Assembly: GCF_003431825.1 (NCBI RefSeq)
Contig: NZ_CP020083.1
Span: 744,001-808,000 of the forward strand
Reading direction: 5' to 3'
DNA length: 64,000 nt
Source: Blastomonas fulva
GTDB taxonomy: Bacteria; Pseudomonadota; Alphaproteobacteria; Sphingomonadales; Sphingomonadaceae
Made by a program: the position numbers and the translations under genes
Shown here: positions 43,178-53,357 of the stretch, in pieces
How positions within the stretch are numbered: the stretch's first letter is position 1
Layout: every line of letters starts with the position of its first letter
Notes under the pieces: model-generated
Told to the model about the DNA's origin: nothing
The model's database searches: none
Seen by the model: only the letters and a program-made list of their open reading frames with translations

Positions 43178-45118
43178 ATGCCTACATCATTTCTGAAAAC
43201 TACCGCCTCCACACTCGCATTCTGTGCCGGCGTCTGCGCACCTGCGATCGCGCAGGACAATCTTGCCACAGCCGACCCGCGCGAACCCATCGTCGTCGTC
43301 ACCGCCAACCGCACCGCGCAGCCGGTCGAACGCGTCGGCCAGTCGATCAGCGTGGTCGATTCCGAAGAGATCGAACGGCGCCAGACCCAGTCGGTCGCCG
43401 ACATCCTGCGCACCCTTCCCGGCGTCAGCATCATCCGCAACGGCGGCGTCGGCGCGACCACATCGGTGTTCATCCGGGGCGCCGAGAGCGACCAGACCGC
43501 CGCATTGATCGATGGCGTCAAGCTCAACGATCCCTCCACGCCCGGCGGCGGCTTCAACTTCGGCCATCTGCTCACCGGCAACATCGAGCGGATCGAGGTG
43601 CTGCGCGGCCCGTCTTCGGTGCTGTGGGGCAGCCAGGCGATCGGCGGAGTGATCAACATGATCACCCGCCAGCCGACCGAAGAGCTCGCGGTCAATCTGC
43701 GCGGCGAATATGGCTATCGTGAGACCGGCCAATTGGTCGGCAACATCTCGGGCAAGGCAGGTCCCCTGTCGGCGAGCGCGGGCGCGGGCTATTTCCGCAC
43801 CGACGGCATTTCGTCGTTCAGCGAGGCGCGCGGCGGGACCGAGCGGGACGGCTATGAGAATTACGGCGCCAACGGCAATTTCAACCTGGCGCTCAGCGAT
43901 GCGATCTCGATCGATGCGCGCGGCTGGTATTCCGAAGGCCGGGTCAACATCGACGGCTTCCCCGCACCCGCCTTCGCCTTTGCCGATGTGAACGAGGAAT
44001 CGCGCACCCGCGAAATCGTCGGCTATACCGGCATCAACGCTGCGCTGTTCGACGGACGGTTTCGCAACCGGCTGGGCTATGCCTATACCGACACCCGCCG
44101 CCGCTCGATCGCGCTCGATGGCCCTGCGACCGAGACCTTTGTCGGCCATGGCCGCAACGAGCGGATCGAATATCAGGGCATCTTCGACATCGCCGAAGGC
44201 TGGCAGCTGACCGGAGGACTCGAGCGCGAAACCTCGCGCTTTTCCAGCAGCAGCTTCGGCGCCGCGCCCTCGCTGGGACGCGCGCGGATCGACAGCCTGT
44301 ATGGCCAGATCGTCGCCACTCCTGCAGCAGGTCTCACCCTGACCGGCGGGGTGCGGCACGACGACCACAACCGCTTCGGCGGCGCGACCACCTTCGGCGC
44401 GAGCGGCGTATTTGCGCCGGGCGAGGGCAACACCGCGTTTCGCGCCAGCTATGCCGAGGGGTTCAAGGCGCCCTCGCTGTTCCAGCTGCAGAGCGATTTC
44501 GGCAACCAGCAGCTGCAGCCCGAGCGCTCCAAGGGCTGGGACGCCGGTATCACCCAGAGCCTGGTCGAAGGCCGGTTGCAGGCCAGCGCCACCTATTTCC
44601 GGCGCAATTCGAGCGACCTGATCATCTTCGTCTCATGCGTCGCGCCGCTCACCAGCATCTGCGCCAACCGGCCGTCGGGGACCTATGACAATGTCGCCCG
44701 GGCGCGCGCAGAAGGGGTCGAGATCGGCCTGACCATGCAGCCGGTCGATGCGCTGCGGCTGCAGGCCAACTATACCTATACCGATGCCACCAACCGTTCG
44801 CCCGGCAACGCCAATTTCGGGCGTCAATTGGTCCGCCGTCCGCAGCACAGCATGACCGCGCTGATCGATTATCGCTGGGGCTTCGGGCTGGAGACCGGGG
44901 TGACGCTAACCCATGTCGGCGCGAATTTCGACAACGCCAACAACAGCCGCAAGGTCGAGGGCTATGTGCTCGCGGACCTGCGCGCCTCGTTCCCGCTGAC
45001 CGAGCGGATCGACATCTATGGCCGCGTCGAGAACCTGTTCGACGAGCGCTACGAGACGGTGTTCCGCTATGGCTCGCCGGGGCGCGCGGGCTATGCCGGC
45101 GTGCGGTTGCGCTACTGA
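43178..45118 (+). CDS. btuB: TonB-dependent vitamin B12 receptor
   Basis: A 646-residue outer-membrane receptor for cobalamins and other corrinoids, energised by TonB. It has a signal peptide (ends AIAQ), TonB box PIVVVTANR, a plug with SVADILRTLPGV, FIRGAESDQT and IEVLRGPSSVLWGSQAIGGVINM, and a barrel ending in the aromatic VRLRY. The length is close to E. coli BtuB. AGGGGA lies 5 bases before the ATG and can be sequestered by CCCCT upstream under riboswitch control. It is the first gene of a 12-gene operon whose genes overlap or abut from here to 54688. Confidence 0.95.
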   Translation: MPTSFLKTTASTLAFCAGVCAPAIAQDNLATADPREPIVVVTANRTAQPVERVGQSISVVDSEEIERRQTQSVADILRTLPGVSIIRNGGVGATTSVFIRGAESDQTAALIDGVKLNDPSTPGGGFNFGHLLTGNIERIEVLRGPSSVLWGSQAIGGVINMITRQPTEELAVNLRGEYGYRETGQLVGNISGKAGPLSASAGAGYFRTDGISSFSEARGGTERDGYENYGANGNFNLALSDAISIDARGWYSEGRVNIDGFPAPAFAFADVNEESRTREIVGYTGINAALFDGRFRNRLGYAYTDTRRRSIALDGPATETFVGHGRNERIEYQGIFDIAEGWQLTGGLERETSRFSSSSFGAAPSLGRARIDSLYGQIVATPAAGLTLTGGVRHDDHNRFGGATTFGASGVFAPGEGNTAFRASYAEGFKAPSLFQLQSDFGNQQLQPERSKGWDAGITQSLVEGRLQASATYFRRNSSDLIIFVSCVAPLTSICANRPSGTYDNVARARAEGVEIGLTMQPVDALRLQANYTYTDATNRSPGNANFGRQLVRRPQHSMTALIDYRWGFGLETGVTLTHVGANFDNANNSRKVEGYVLADLRASFPLTERIDIYGRVENLFDERYETVFRYGSPGRAGYAGVRLRY

Positions 45119-46155
45119 TGAGGGACGCGCGCGCCCCCGACGATCTGGTCGCCGATTTCGCCCGGCATGGCGGGCGGATCGATCTGGCGCGCGCAGCCTT
45201 TCCGCAGGTTGCGGATTGGACCGACCTTTCGACCGGGATTGCGCCTTGGGCCTATCCGCTCGGCAATGCGCGGGATCAGGCCGAGCGACTGCCCGATCCT
45301 GCGCAATTGAAGGCGCTGGAGTTAGCCGCAGCCGCCTGCTTCGACGCGGACCCTTCGCGCGTCGTCGCGGTGCCGGGAAGCGATCTGGCGATGCGGCTGC
45401 TCGGTGTGCTGCTGGATGACAGGACATTGCCGCTGCAGCCTGCTATCGTGCGCCCAGGCTATTCGGGCCATGAATCGATGTGGGGCGCTCAAGCGGTAAC
45501 ACTCTGCAATTCCGACTCCGTGCTTGCTATGGCACAGACGCACGATGTGCTGGTGCTGGCCAGACCCAACAACCCAGACGCGGTGATCGCTGATCGCACG
45601 CAATTACAGGTTGCTGCCTCGCTGCTTGCGGCGCGCGGCGGGCATTTGATCGTCGATGAAGCTTTCGCCGATGCCGATGCGCATGACAGCCTGGCCCGCT
45701 GCGCCTGGCCGGGGCTGATCGTGCTGCGCTCGTTTGGCAAGTTCTTCGGCCTCGCTGGTTTGCGACTGGGCTTCGTTATCGCCCCGCCCAAAATTGGAGA
45801 GCGCCTGAGCGCGCTGATCGGCGACTGGCCGATCTCCGGCCCTGCGCTCGCCACCGGGCTTGCCGCCTATCGCGATACCGCTTGGCAGGACACGCAGCGC
45901 GCACGACTGGCGAACGCTTCCCAGCGGCTGGCGGATGTGCTGACCGGCCAAGGCATCGAAATCGTTGGCCGTACCGCGTTTTTCGTGTTGATCAACACGC
46001 CGCAGCGTGATGGCCTGTTCATGCATCTGGCACAGGCGGGCGTGCTGACCCGGCCCTTTGCCCAGGCGCCCGGCTGGCTGCGGATCGGTTTGCCGGGCAA
46101 TGAGACCGACTGGACGAGACTGTGCGACGCGCTCGCCACATGGAGGAATGGATGA
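45118..46155 (+). CDS. cobD: Threonine-phosphate decarboxylase (B12 linker synthesis)
   Basis: A 345-residue PLP enzyme of the aminotransferase fold that makes (R)-1-amino-2-propanol phosphate, the linker between the corrin ring and the nucleotide loop (called CobC in Pseudomonas/Rhodobacter naming). The PLP lysine lies in SFGKFFGLAGLRLG. The substrate-binding LARPNNPDAVI and VDEAFADAD motifs precede it. TGATG overlap with btuB and ATGA overlap with cobO show coupling on both sides. No separate L-threonine kinase gene is seen in the window. Confidence 0.9.
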   Translation: MRDARAPDDLVADFARHGGRIDLARAAFPQVADWTDLSTGIAPWAYPLGNARDQAERLPDPAQLKALELAAAACFDADPSRVVAVPGSDLAMRLLGVLLDDRTLPLQPAIVRPGYSGHESMWGAQAVTLCNSDSVLAMAQTHDVLVLARPNNPDAVIADRTQLQVAASLLAARGGHLIVDEAFADADAHDSLARCAWPGLIVLRSFGKFFGLAGLRLGFVIAPPKIGERLSALIGDWPISGPALATGLAAYRDTAWQDTQRARLANASQRLADVLTGQGIEIVGRTAFFVLINTPQRDGLFMHLAQAGVLTRPFAQAPGWLRIGLPGNETDWTRLCDALATWRNG

Positions 46156-46763
46156 CCGAGACGCCCGAGGATTTCGCCCGCCACAACGCCCGCATGAAGA
46201 AGGTGCAGGCCGCGCGCGAGCGGATGCAGGCCAAGCGCACGCTCGAGCGCGGGCTGCTGATCGTCCACACCGGCAACGGCAAGGGCAAGTCCTCCTCTGC
46301 CTTCGGGATGGCGATCCGCTCGCTGGGCTGGGGGATGAAGGTCGGCATCGTGCAATATGTCAAAGGCGCGTGGGAGACCGGCGAGAAGAACTTCTTCCAG
46401 GCCAATCCCGATCTGCTGACATTCGAGGTGATGGGCGAGGGCTTTACCTGGGACACGCAGGACCGCGCCCGCGACATCGAGGCGGCGCGCGCCGCCTGGG
46501 AGCGCTCGAAGGAACTGATCCTCGATCCCGAATATGATTTCATCATCCTCGACGAACTCAATATCGTGCTGCGGCAGGACACGCTGCCGATCGACGAGAT
46601 CATAGCCTTCCTCAAGGAGCGCCCGCTGACCAAGCATGTCTGCATCACCGGACGCAGCGCCAAGCCCGAGCTGATCGAAATCGCCGATCTGGTCACCGAA
46701 TTTGAAGAGGTGAAGCACCCGTTCAAGGCCGGGTTCAAGGCGCAGAAGGGGGTCGAGTATTGA
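46152..46763 (+). CDS. cobO: Cob(I)alamin adenosyltransferase, CobA/CobO/BtuR type
   Basis: A 203-residue enzyme that transfers the adenosyl group of ATP to Co(I) corrinoids, giving the coenzyme form. The P-loop HTGNGKGKSSSAFG is at about 35-48, and the family motifs FIILDELNIVL and ITGRSAKPELIEIADLVTE are present. GGAGG lies 5 bases before the ATG, which overlaps the upstream stop (ATGA). Its place directly after the uptake receptor and before the ABC importer fits a salvage pathway in which imported corrinoids are adenosylated at once. Confidence 0.95.
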   Translation: MTETPEDFARHNARMKKVQAARERMQAKRTLERGLLIVHTGNGKGKSSSAFGMAIRSLGWGMKVGIVQYVKGAWETGEKNFFQANPDLLTFEVMGEGFTWDTQDRARDIEAARAAWERSKELILDPEYDFIILDELNIVLRQDTLPIDEIIAFLKERPLTKHVCITGRSAKPELIEIADLVTEFEEVKHPFKAGFKAQKGVEY

Positions 46764-47608
46764 TCCGCGCTCTCGCCTTGGTCCTGGGTCTTGCGGTCGC
46801 GGGTTGCTCGTCGCAGGCGGCTGACCGTGCGGCGCAGCGCGCTGCGCCCGGGCGCGAGGCGCTGCCGCGCGTCGTCTCGATCAACCCGTGCGTCGATGCG
46901 GTGCTGATGCAGGTGGCAGATCCCGCGCAGATCGCGGCGATCAGCCATTATTCGCAGGACGAACGCGCCACGTCGATCCCGCTCGAACAGGCGCGGCGGT
47001 TCGCTGCGACGTCGGGCACCGCCGAGGAGGTGGTCGCATTGGCCCCCGACATCGTGATTGCCGGAAGCCATGTCGCGCCCTCGACCATTTCCGCGCTGCA
47101 CCGGATGAACATTCCGCTGATCCAGATCGGCGTCCCCGAGAGCATCGACGAGAGCAGCGCGCAGGTCCGCACCATCGCCGCCGCCATCCGCCAGCCGGCG
47201 CGCGGCGAGGCGCTGGTCGAGCGGATCGATGATGCGGTGCGCGCGGCATCGGCAAGCAGCGCCGCCCCCCCCGGAGCATTGATCTGGCAGGGCGGCGGTC
47301 TGGTGCCGGGCGATGGCACGCTCGCCAGCGAATTGCTGCGCGTCACCGGCTTTCGCAACCTGAGCGCGGATTATGGTCTCAAACAATGGGACGTGCTGCC
47401 GCTCGAATACATGGTGGCAAAGCCGCCGCAGGTGCTGCTCTCGGTCGGCGCGCATGACCGTTCGGACAGGATGCTGGGCCATCCGGTGCTCGCCAGTCTG
47501 AAACAGCAGATCGCGGTGCGCCGATACCCTGAAAAGCTGCTGCATTGCGGCGGCCCGACGATCATCGATGCGGTGGGCCACCTCGCCCAAATCCGGCGGA
47601 CGCTGTGA
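46760..47608 (+). CDS. btuF: Periplasmic corrinoid-binding lipoprotein of the BtuF type
   Basis: A 282-residue ABC transporter substrate-binding protein. The lipobox VAGCSS (Cys16) anchors it to a membrane. The class III fold starts LPRVVSINPCVDAVLMQ and includes SHYSQDER and APDIVIAGS, typical of B12/siderophore binding proteins. A TTG start overlaps the cobO stop. It would deliver cobalamin from BtuB to the inner-membrane permease encoded next. Being a lipoprotein is less usual than the soluble BtuF of E. coli. Confidence 0.88.
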   Translation: MIRALALVLGLAVAGCSSQAADRAAQRAAPGREALPRVVSINPCVDAVLMQVADPAQIAAISHYSQDERATSIPLEQARRFAATSGTAEEVVALAPDIVIAGSHVAPSTISALHRMNIPLIQIGVPESIDESSAQVRTIAAAIRQPARGEALVERIDDAVRAASASSAAPPGALIWQGGGLVPGDGTLASELLRVTGFRNLSADYGLKQWDVLPLEYMVAKPPQVLLSVGAHDRSDRMLGHPVLASLKQQIAVRRYPEKLLHCGGPTIIDAVGHLAQIRRTL

Positions 47609-48576
47609 CGCGGTCGCTGCGGATCAATCTGGCGCTGCTCGCAGGCATTGCCCTGGCCTTCGCGCTGTCGCTGATCGCGGGCAAGGTGTGGATCCCGCTC
47701 GACGCCTGGACTGCGGGCGATCCGCGCTGGCCGATCATCGCCGAGCTCCGCCTGCCGCGCACCCTGCTGGCGGCGATGGTTGGGGCAGCCTTGGGCCTGT
47801 CGGGTGCAGCGATGCAGGGTTATCTGCGCAATCCGCTGGCCGATCCCGGGCTGTTCGGTGTGTCGTCGGGTGCGGCACTGGGCGCGGTGATCTCGCTCTA
47901 TTTCGGCTATTCCGCGTCCCCGCTGCTGCTGCCCGCCTTTTCGCTGACCGGCGCAGGCATCACCATGGCGATCCTTGCCTTGCTGGTCGGGCGCTCGGGC
48001 AGCGTCATCGTGTTCACGCTGGCAGGCGTGATCCTTTCGAGCGTGGCGGGATCGATGACCGCGCTGGCGATCAGCCTGGCCCCCACCCCGTTTGCGACCT
48101 CGCAGATCGTCACCTGGCTGATGGGCGCGCTGACCGATCGCAGCTGGGACGACGTCTGGCTCGCGCTGCCGCTGCTGGCGCTGGGGTGCGTGCTGCTTGC
48201 GTTCACCGGGCGTACGCTCGATGCGCTGACCTTGGGCGAATCCGCCGCGCGCTCGATGGGGGTCGATCCGCTGCGGCTGCAGCTGCTGATCGTGATCGGC
48301 GTCGCCTTGTGCGTCGGCGCGTCGGTGGCGACCGCAGGCATCATCGGTTTTGTCGGGCTGATCGTGCCGCATCTGGTGCGGCCGTTCGTCGGCCACCGGC
48401 CCTCGGCGGTGCTGCTGCCGTCGGCGCTGGCGGGCGCATTGCTGCTGTTGCTCGCCGACAGCCTGGTGCGCGCGGTGCCGACGGTGAGCGAATTGCGTCT
48501 GGGGATCGCGATGTCGATGCTCGGCGGGCCGTTCTTCCTGGTCCTGCTGCTGCGCATGCGCCGGAGGCTGGCATGA
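47605..48576 (+). CDS. btuC: Corrinoid ABC transporter permease, FecCD family
   Basis: A 323-residue inner-membrane permease with about ten helices. The FecCD family motifs RLPRTLLAAMVGAALGLSGAAMQG, LADPGLFGVSSGAALGA and GFVGLIVPHLVRPFVGH (the last contacting the ATPase) are all present. It starts at a GTG that overlaps the btuF stop (GTGA). With btuF and btuD it forms a complete type II importer for vitamin B12 or related corrinoids. It acts as a homodimer in the family. Confidence 0.95.
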   Translation: MTRSLRINLALLAGIALAFALSLIAGKVWIPLDAWTAGDPRWPIIAELRLPRTLLAAMVGAALGLSGAAMQGYLRNPLADPGLFGVSSGAALGAVISLYFGYSASPLLLPAFSLTGAGITMAILALLVGRSGSVIVFTLAGVILSSVAGSMTALAISLAPTPFATSQIVTWLMGALTDRSWDDVWLALPLLALGCVLLAFTGRTLDALTLGESAARSMGVDPLRLQLLIVIGVALCVGASVATAGIIGFVGLIVPHLVRPFVGHRPSAVLLPSALAGALLLLLADSLVRAVPTVSELRLGIAMSMLGGPFFLVLLLRMRRRLA

Positions 48577-49352
48577 GCGTGCTGGCGGCTGAAAACCTGA
48601 CATTGAAGCTCGGCGGACGCCGGGTGCTCGATGCGGTGAGCGCGCGCTTTACCCCCGGACGGGTCACCGCAGTTCTGGGGCCGAATGGCGCCGGCAAATC
48701 GACCCTGCTCTCGTGCCTTGCCGGACTGCACACACCCGAAACTGGCCAGGTGCTGGTCGGCGGCCATCCGCGCAGTACGCTCGGCATGCGCGATCTGGCG
48801 CGGCAGATCGGGCTGCTGCCGCAGGGTGGCGATGTGCATTGGGATGTCGATGTCGCGACCCTGGTGGCGCTGGGCCGCTACCCGCACCGCGCGCGCTGGG
48901 GCGAGACCGAGGCGGACCGCGCAGCGATCGCGCTGGCCATGGCCGCGACCGATGTGACCCAGTTCGCTGCGCGCCCGGTCACCGCGCTGTCGGGCGGCGA
49001 ACGCGCGCGCGTGCTGCTCGCGCGGGTGCTGGCGGGTGAGCCGCAATGGCTGCTGGCGGACGAACCGCTCGCCAATCTCGATCCCGCGCACCAGCTCGAC
49101 ACGCTCGAATGCCTGCGCGATGTCGCACGCGGCGGCGCAGGCGTGATCGTGGTGCTGCACGACCTCAACCATGCGATCCGGGTGGCCGACGAGGTGCTGC
49201 TTCTGTGCGATGGCCGCATCGTCGCTCAAGGCGCGCCCGACGACGTGCTGACGCCCGAGCGGATTGCCGAAACCTATGGCGTATCCTCGCATATCGGCAC
49301 CACCCCCGACGGCGTGCGCTTCATCGTGACCACCCCTATGGCGCGGCCCTGA
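48573..49352 (+). CDS. btuD: Corrinoid ABC transporter ATP-binding protein
   Basis: A 259-residue ATPase driving the BtuCF importer. Walker A GPNGAGKST, signature LSGGERARV, Walker B LLADEPLANLD and the H-loop VLHDLNHA are intact. Its ATG overlaps the permease stop (ATGA), and its own stop overlaps the cbiB ATG (TGATG). The FecCD neighbour and the cobalamin operon set its substrate more firmly than the sequence itself. Confidence 0.94.
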   Translation: MSVLAAENLTLKLGGRRVLDAVSARFTPGRVTAVLGPNGAGKSTLLSCLAGLHTPETGQVLVGGHPRSTLGMRDLARQIGLLPQGGDVHWDVDVATLVALGRYPHRARWGETEADRAAIALAMAATDVTQFAARPVTALSGGERARVLLARVLAGEPQWLLADEPLANLDPAHQLDTLECLRDVARGGAGVIVVLHDLNHAIRVADEVLLLCDGRIVAQGAPDDVLTPERIAETYGVSSHIGTTPDGVRFIVTTPMARP

Positions 49353-50278
49353 TGTTGGCGCGGCCCGAACAGCTGCTGCTGGCGCTGATCGGCGAGGCCG
49401 CGATCGGCTATCCCGCCTGGCTGCTGGCGGTGATCGGCCATCCGGTGATCTGGATCGGCGCTGCCATCGCCGCGCTCGACCGCAGATGGAACACGGGCAC
49501 CGCGCTGCGCCGCCGGGCGATGGGTGTGGCGCTGCTGGCGCTGGTTGCAGGCGGGGTCGGCGCGATTGGATGGCTGATCGAACGCTGGGCGGGCGACGGG
49601 CTTGCAATCGGTCTGGTGATCGTGCTTGCGACCACCGGCCTCGCCCAGCGCAGTCTCGACGATCACGTCCGCGCGGTCGCCGGTCCGCTGCTGCGCGGCG
49701 ATGTGAACGCAGCGCGTGCGGCGGTGGGACGCATCGTCGGACGCGACACCCAGGCGCTCGATGAAAACGGCATTGCGGTCGCGGCCACCGAGAGCCTGGC
49801 AGAGAGCTTCTGCGATGGCGTCGTCGCGCCCGCCTTCTGGTTCCTGATCGCGGGGTTGCCGGGGCTGCTGGTCTGCAAGGTGGTCAACACCGCAGATTCG
49901 ATGATCGGCCACCGCGACGCGCGGCATCTGCATTTCGGCTGGGCGGCAGCGCGGACGGACGATCTGGTCAATTTCATCCCCGCGCGGATTTCGGGCGTGC
50001 TCGTGTGCCTCGCCGGGCTGGGCGGCTGGGCCACAATGGTGCGCGATGCGGGCCACCACGCCTCGCCCAATGGCGGCTGGCCCGAGGCTGCGATGGCAGG
50101 CGTACTGGAACGCAGGCTGGGCGGGCCGGTACGCTATGACGGCGAGCCCGCGCACCGTGCCTGGCTGGGCGATGGCCCCGCGCCCGATGCCGGCGATCTG
50201 CAGCGCGCGCTATGGGTCTATCGCCGGGCATGCGTGCTCTTGTGGGCGATCGTGGGAGTGCTCGCATGGCTGCTGTGA
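49352..50278 (+). CDS. cbiB: Adenosylcobinamide-phosphate synthase, CbiB/CobD family
   Basis: A 308-residue membrane enzyme that joins aminopropanol phosphate to adenosylcobyric acid. Recognisable family segments are [28 protein letters not shown] [24 protein letters not shown] and [14 protein letters not shown] [10 protein letters not shown]. Four or five hydrophobic helices are seen. Its ATG overlaps the btuD stop, and its end overlaps cobQ by 13 bases. It uses the product of the upstream cobD gene. Confidence 0.94.
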   Translation: MLARPEQLLLALIGEAAIGYPAWLLAVIGHPVIWIGAAIAALDRRWNTGTALRRRAMGVALLALVAGGVGAIGWLIERWAGDGLAIGLVIVLATTGLAQRSLDDHVRAVAGPLLRGDVNAARAAVGRIVGRDTQALDENGIAVAATESLAESFCDGVVAPAFWFLIAGLPGLLVCKVVNTADSMIGHRDARHLHFGWAAARTDDLVNFIPARISGVLVCLAGLGGWATMVRDAGHHASPNGGWPEAAMAGVLERRLGGPVRYDGEPAHRAWLGDGPAPDAGDLQRALWVYRRACVLLWAIVGVLAWLL

Positions 50279-51723
50279 TGCTGCAGGGGACCGGATCGGA
50301 TGTCGGCAAGTCGGTGCTGGTCGCAGGCCTGTGCCGGTTGCTCGCAAACCGTGGACTGAAGGTGCTTCCGTTCAAGCCGCAGAACATGTCGAACAACGCC
50401 GCGGTAGCGCAAGGCGGCGAGATCGGCCGCGCGCAGGCGCTGCAGGCGCTGGCGTGCCGCGTGCAGCCGAGCATCGACATGAACCCGGTGCTGATCAAGC
50501 CGCAGTCCGATACCGGCGCGCAGGTGGTGGTGCACGGCAAGGTGGTGGGCATGCTCGGTGCGGCAGATTACCAGCACCGCAAGGGCGAACTGCTGCATGC
50601 GGTGCTGCAATCCTGGAATCGATTGAAGGCCGACGCCGATATCGTCATCGTCGAAGGCGCAGGCTCCCCTGCCGAGATCAACCTGCGCGCCGGCGACATC
50701 GCCAATATGGGCTTTGCCCGCGCCGCGAACGTGCCAGTGGTGCTGGTCGGCGATATCGACCGTGGCGGCGTGATCGCCTCGATCGTCGGGACCAGGGCCG
50801 TGATCGACGCAGACGACGCCGCGATGATCCACGGCTTCCTGATCAACAAGTTTCGCGGCGATGTCCGGCTGTTCGACGATGGCTATACCGAGATCGAACG
50901 CCGCACCGGCTGGCCCGGGCTGGGGGTGATCCCCTGGCTCGCCGCCGCGCGGCAGCTGCCCGCCGAGGACGCGGTGGTGCTCGATTCCGCGGCGACCAGC
51001 GAGGGCGCGATCACCATCGCGGTGCCGATGCTGTCACGGATCGCCAATTTCGACGACTTCGACCCGCTGGCGCACGAGCCCGGCGTAAAGCTGGTGATGG
51101 TCCCGCCGGGCCAGCCTCTCCCCGGCGATGCGGCTTTGGTCATCCTGCCCGGGACCAAGGCGACCATCGCCGACCTTGCCTTTCTGCGCGCGCAGGGCTG
51201 GGATATCGACATCGCAGCGCATGTGCGGCGCGGCGGCGGCCTGCTCGGCATCTGCGGCGGCTATCAGATGCTCGGACAGAGCATCGAGGACCCCGATGGC
51301 GTAGAGGGTGTGCCCGGAAGCGTGGCGGGACTGGGCTATCTGCCGGTCGCCACCCGGCTCACCGGCGACAAGCGCGTGGTCGATGTCACGGGCACCAGCC
51401 TGCGCGACGGCGCGGCGTTCGCGGGTTATGAAATCCATGTCGGCCAGACCCGCGCGCTGGGCCCGGTGCAACCGCTGCTGCGGCTCGCCGATGGCGCGGA
51501 GGACGGCGTGATCAGCGCCGACGGCCAGATCGCGGGTTGCTATATCCACCGGCTGTTCGATCACCCCGCGCAGCGTGGCGCGTGGCTGGCGCGGCTTGGC
51601 GCTGAGTCCGATGGCGTCGCGCAAGAGCACCGTGTCGATCAGGCGCTCGATGCGCTGGCGGCGGGGCTGGAACAGCATGTCGATATCGATCGGCTGCTGG
51701 CGATTGCGGGGCATCGGCCATGA
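50266..51723 (+). CDS. cobQ: Cobyric acid synthase
   Basis: A 485-residue glutamine-dependent amidotransferase that adds four amide groups to adenosylcobyrinic acid a,c-diamide. The N-terminal ATP-binding domain has [20 protein letters not shown] and [11 protein letters not shown]. The C-terminal triad-type glutaminase domain has the nucleophile Cys in [13 protein letters not shown] and the His in [10 protein letters not shown]. The start (ATG 50266) lies inside the cbiB end. It is the only ring-modifying enzyme in the operon, which suggests that incomplete corrinoids with free acids can be used, since no earlier cobalamin biosynthesis genes are near. Confidence 0.96.
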   Translation: MAAVMLQGTGSDVGKSVLVAGLCRLLANRGLKVLPFKPQNMSNNAAVAQGGEIGRAQALQALACRVQPSIDMNPVLIKPQSDTGAQVVVHGKVVGMLGAADYQHRKGELLHAVLQSWNRLKADADIVIVEGAGSPAEINLRAGDIANMGFARAANVPVVLVGDIDRGGVIASIVGTRAVIDADDAAMIHGFLINKFRGDVRLFDDGYTEIERRTGWPGLGVIPWLAAARQLPAEDAVVLDSAATSEGAITIAVPMLSRIANFDDFDPLAHEPGVKLVMVPPGQPLPGDAALVILPGTKATIADLAFLRAQGWDIDIAAHVRRGGGLLGICGGYQMLGQSIEDPDGVEGVPGSVAGLGYLPVATRLTGDKRVVDVTGTSLRDGAAFAGYEIHVGQTRALGPVQPLLRLADGAEDGVISADGQIAGCYIHRLFDHPAQRGAWLARLGAESDGVAQEHRVDQALDALAAGLEQHVDIDRLLAIAGHRP

Positions 51724-52358
51724 CTGAGCCGATGTTCGACGCCGCTTTCCGCGACCAGCTCGACAGCCTGCTCGCCTGGCGCCGCGATGTGCGGCATTTC
51801 CAGACTCGCGCGCTTCCGCAAGGCCTGCTTGGCAGCCTGCTCGAAACCGCGTGTCACGGCCCGTCGGTGGGCAATGCCCAGCCCTGGCGCTTCGTCCGCA
51901 TCGTCTCGCCCGAGCGCCGCGCCAGGCTGGCGGACACGGTCGATGCGCAAAAACGCGCGGCGGGCGCGGGCTATTCCGCCGAGCGCAAGGCGCTGTACGA
52001 CGGCCTGAAACTCCACGGCCTGCGCGAGGCGCCCGAGATCGTCGCGGTGTTCTGCGACGAGCAGGGCGAGGCCGGCCACGGGCTTGGCCGCGCGACGATG
52101 CCCGAGACTGTGTGCTGGTCAGTGGTGACCGCGGTGCACACCTTGTGGCTTGCGGCCCGCGCGCACGGCATTGGCCTGGGCTGGGTGTCGATCATCGACC
52201 CTGCGGGCATGAACGCGCTGCTCGGCGTGCCCGGAGATTGGCGCTTCATCGCGCTGCTGTGCCTGGGCTATCCCGAGCGCGCGAGCGAGACGCCCGAACT
52301 GGTCCGGCATGGCTGGCAGGACCGGCTGCCTTCTGAAATCACCCGGCTGGAGCGCTGA
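51720..52358 (+). CDS. bluB: 5,6-dimethylbenzimidazole synthase
   Basis: A 212-residue flavin-destructase of the nitroreductase fold that converts FMNH2 and oxygen to dimethylbenzimidazole, the lower ligand of B12. The N-terminal [13 protein letters not shown] and the [12 protein letters not shown] motif for flavin binding are clear, as is [10 protein letters not shown]. It overlaps cobQ (ATGA) and is followed by cobT with a TGATG overlap, so ligand synthesis and activation genes are coupled. Its presence implies the cell can make its own lower ligand under aerobic conditions and remodel imported corrinoids. Confidence 0.95.
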   Translation: MTEPMFDAAFRDQLDSLLAWRRDVRHFQTRALPQGLLGSLLETACHGPSVGNAQPWRFVRIVSPERRARLADTVDAQKRAAGAGYSAERKALYDGLKLHGLREAPEIVAVFCDEQGEAGHGLGRATMPETVCWSVVTAVHTLWLAARAHGIGLGWVSIIDPAGMNALLGVPGDWRFIALLCLGYPERASETPELVRHGWQDRLPSEITRLER

Positions 52359-53356
52359 TGATCACCCGCGACGACATTCAGGTCAGGCTCGATTCGCTCG
52401 CCAAGCCGGTGGGCAGCCTGGGGCGGCTCGAGGCGTTGGCGGTCGAGCTGGCGCTGGCGAGCCGAGCGCTCACCCCGCTCACCCGCCCGCGCCGTCTGGT
52501 GCTGTTCGCCGCCGACCATGGCGTGGTGGCGCAGGGCGTCACCCCCTGGCCCTCGGCGGTGACCACCGCGATGGTCGAGACGATCCTGAGTGGCAAGGCG
52601 AGCAGCACCGCGCTCGCCACCGCGCACGGCGTCGATGTGCGGGTGGTCGATGCCGGGATGGCACAGCCACCGCGCGAGCCCTGGCCGCAGCATTTCAACG
52701 CTCACCCCGTCGCACCGGGCACCGCCGATCTCAGCAGCGGGCCGGCGATGACTGAAGACCAGTTCGATGCCGCCTGGGCGCTGGGCGAGACAGAGGCGAA
52801 AAACGCGGTCGATGCGGGCCATCGCCTGCTGATCGCGGGTGAGATGGGGATCGGCAACACCACCGCTGCGGCCTGCATCACCCACGCGCTCGCCGGGATC
52901 GATGCCGATACTGCGACCGGCAGCGGCGCAGGCGCGGATGCAGCCATGCGCGGCATCAAGCGCGATATTGTCGCCGCTGCGGTTGCAAGGCTGGACGGTC
53001 GCACCGACAAGGCTGCGCTGGCGGCGATCGCGGGGTTCGAGATCGTCGCGATGGCGGGCTTCTATGCGCAAGCCGCGCGGCAGGGCGTGCCGGTGCTGCT
53101 CGACGGCTATGTCACCACCGCCGCCGCGCTGATCGCCGAGCGGCTTTGCCCGGGCACGCGTGCGGTGATGATCGCGGGCCATCTCTCAGCCGAGCCTGGC
53201 CACCAAGCGGCGCTCACGCAACTCGGCCTCACCCCGGTGCTCGAATGGCAGATGCGGCTGGGCGAAGGCAGCGGCGCGCTGGTCGCGCTGCCTTTGCTCG
53301 ACAGCGCAGGCGCATTGCTGTGCGATGTCGCACGTCTCGCGGATATCGGGGCCTGA
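52358..53356 (+). CDS. cobT: Nicotinate-nucleotide--dimethylbenzimidazole phosphoribosyltransferase
   Basis: A 332-residue enzyme that makes alpha-ribazole phosphate from dimethylbenzimidazole and nicotinate mononucleotide. The family signatures KPVGSLGRLE at the N-terminus, FAADHGVVAQGVTPWP, and GEMGIGNTTAAACITHALAG are present. The C-terminal RLGEGSGALVALPLLDSA carries the catalytic Glu. The length is normal. It is called CobU in some alphaproteobacterial schemes. The gene overlaps bluB, which supplies its substrate. Confidence 0.96.
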   Translation: MITRDDIQVRLDSLAKPVGSLGRLEALAVELALASRALTPLTRPRRLVLFAADHGVVAQGVTPWPSAVTTAMVETILSGKASSTALATAHGVDVRVVDAGMAQPPREPWPQHFNAHPVAPGTADLSSGPAMTEDQFDAAWALGETEAKNAVDAGHRLLIAGEMGIGNTTAAACITHALAGIDADTATGSGAGADAAMRGIKRDIVAAAVARLDGRTDKAALAAIAGFEIVAMAGFYAQAARQGVPVLLDGYVTTAAALIAERLCPGTRAVMIAGHLSAEPGHQAALTQLGLTPVLEWQMRLGEGSGALVALPLLDSAGALLCDVARLADIGA

Positions 53357-53357
53357 C

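Noticed and set aside
50624..50631. AATCGATT inside cobQ
   Set aside because: Only the 8-base core matches and it is within coding sequence; the outer half-sites of the proposed operator are absent.
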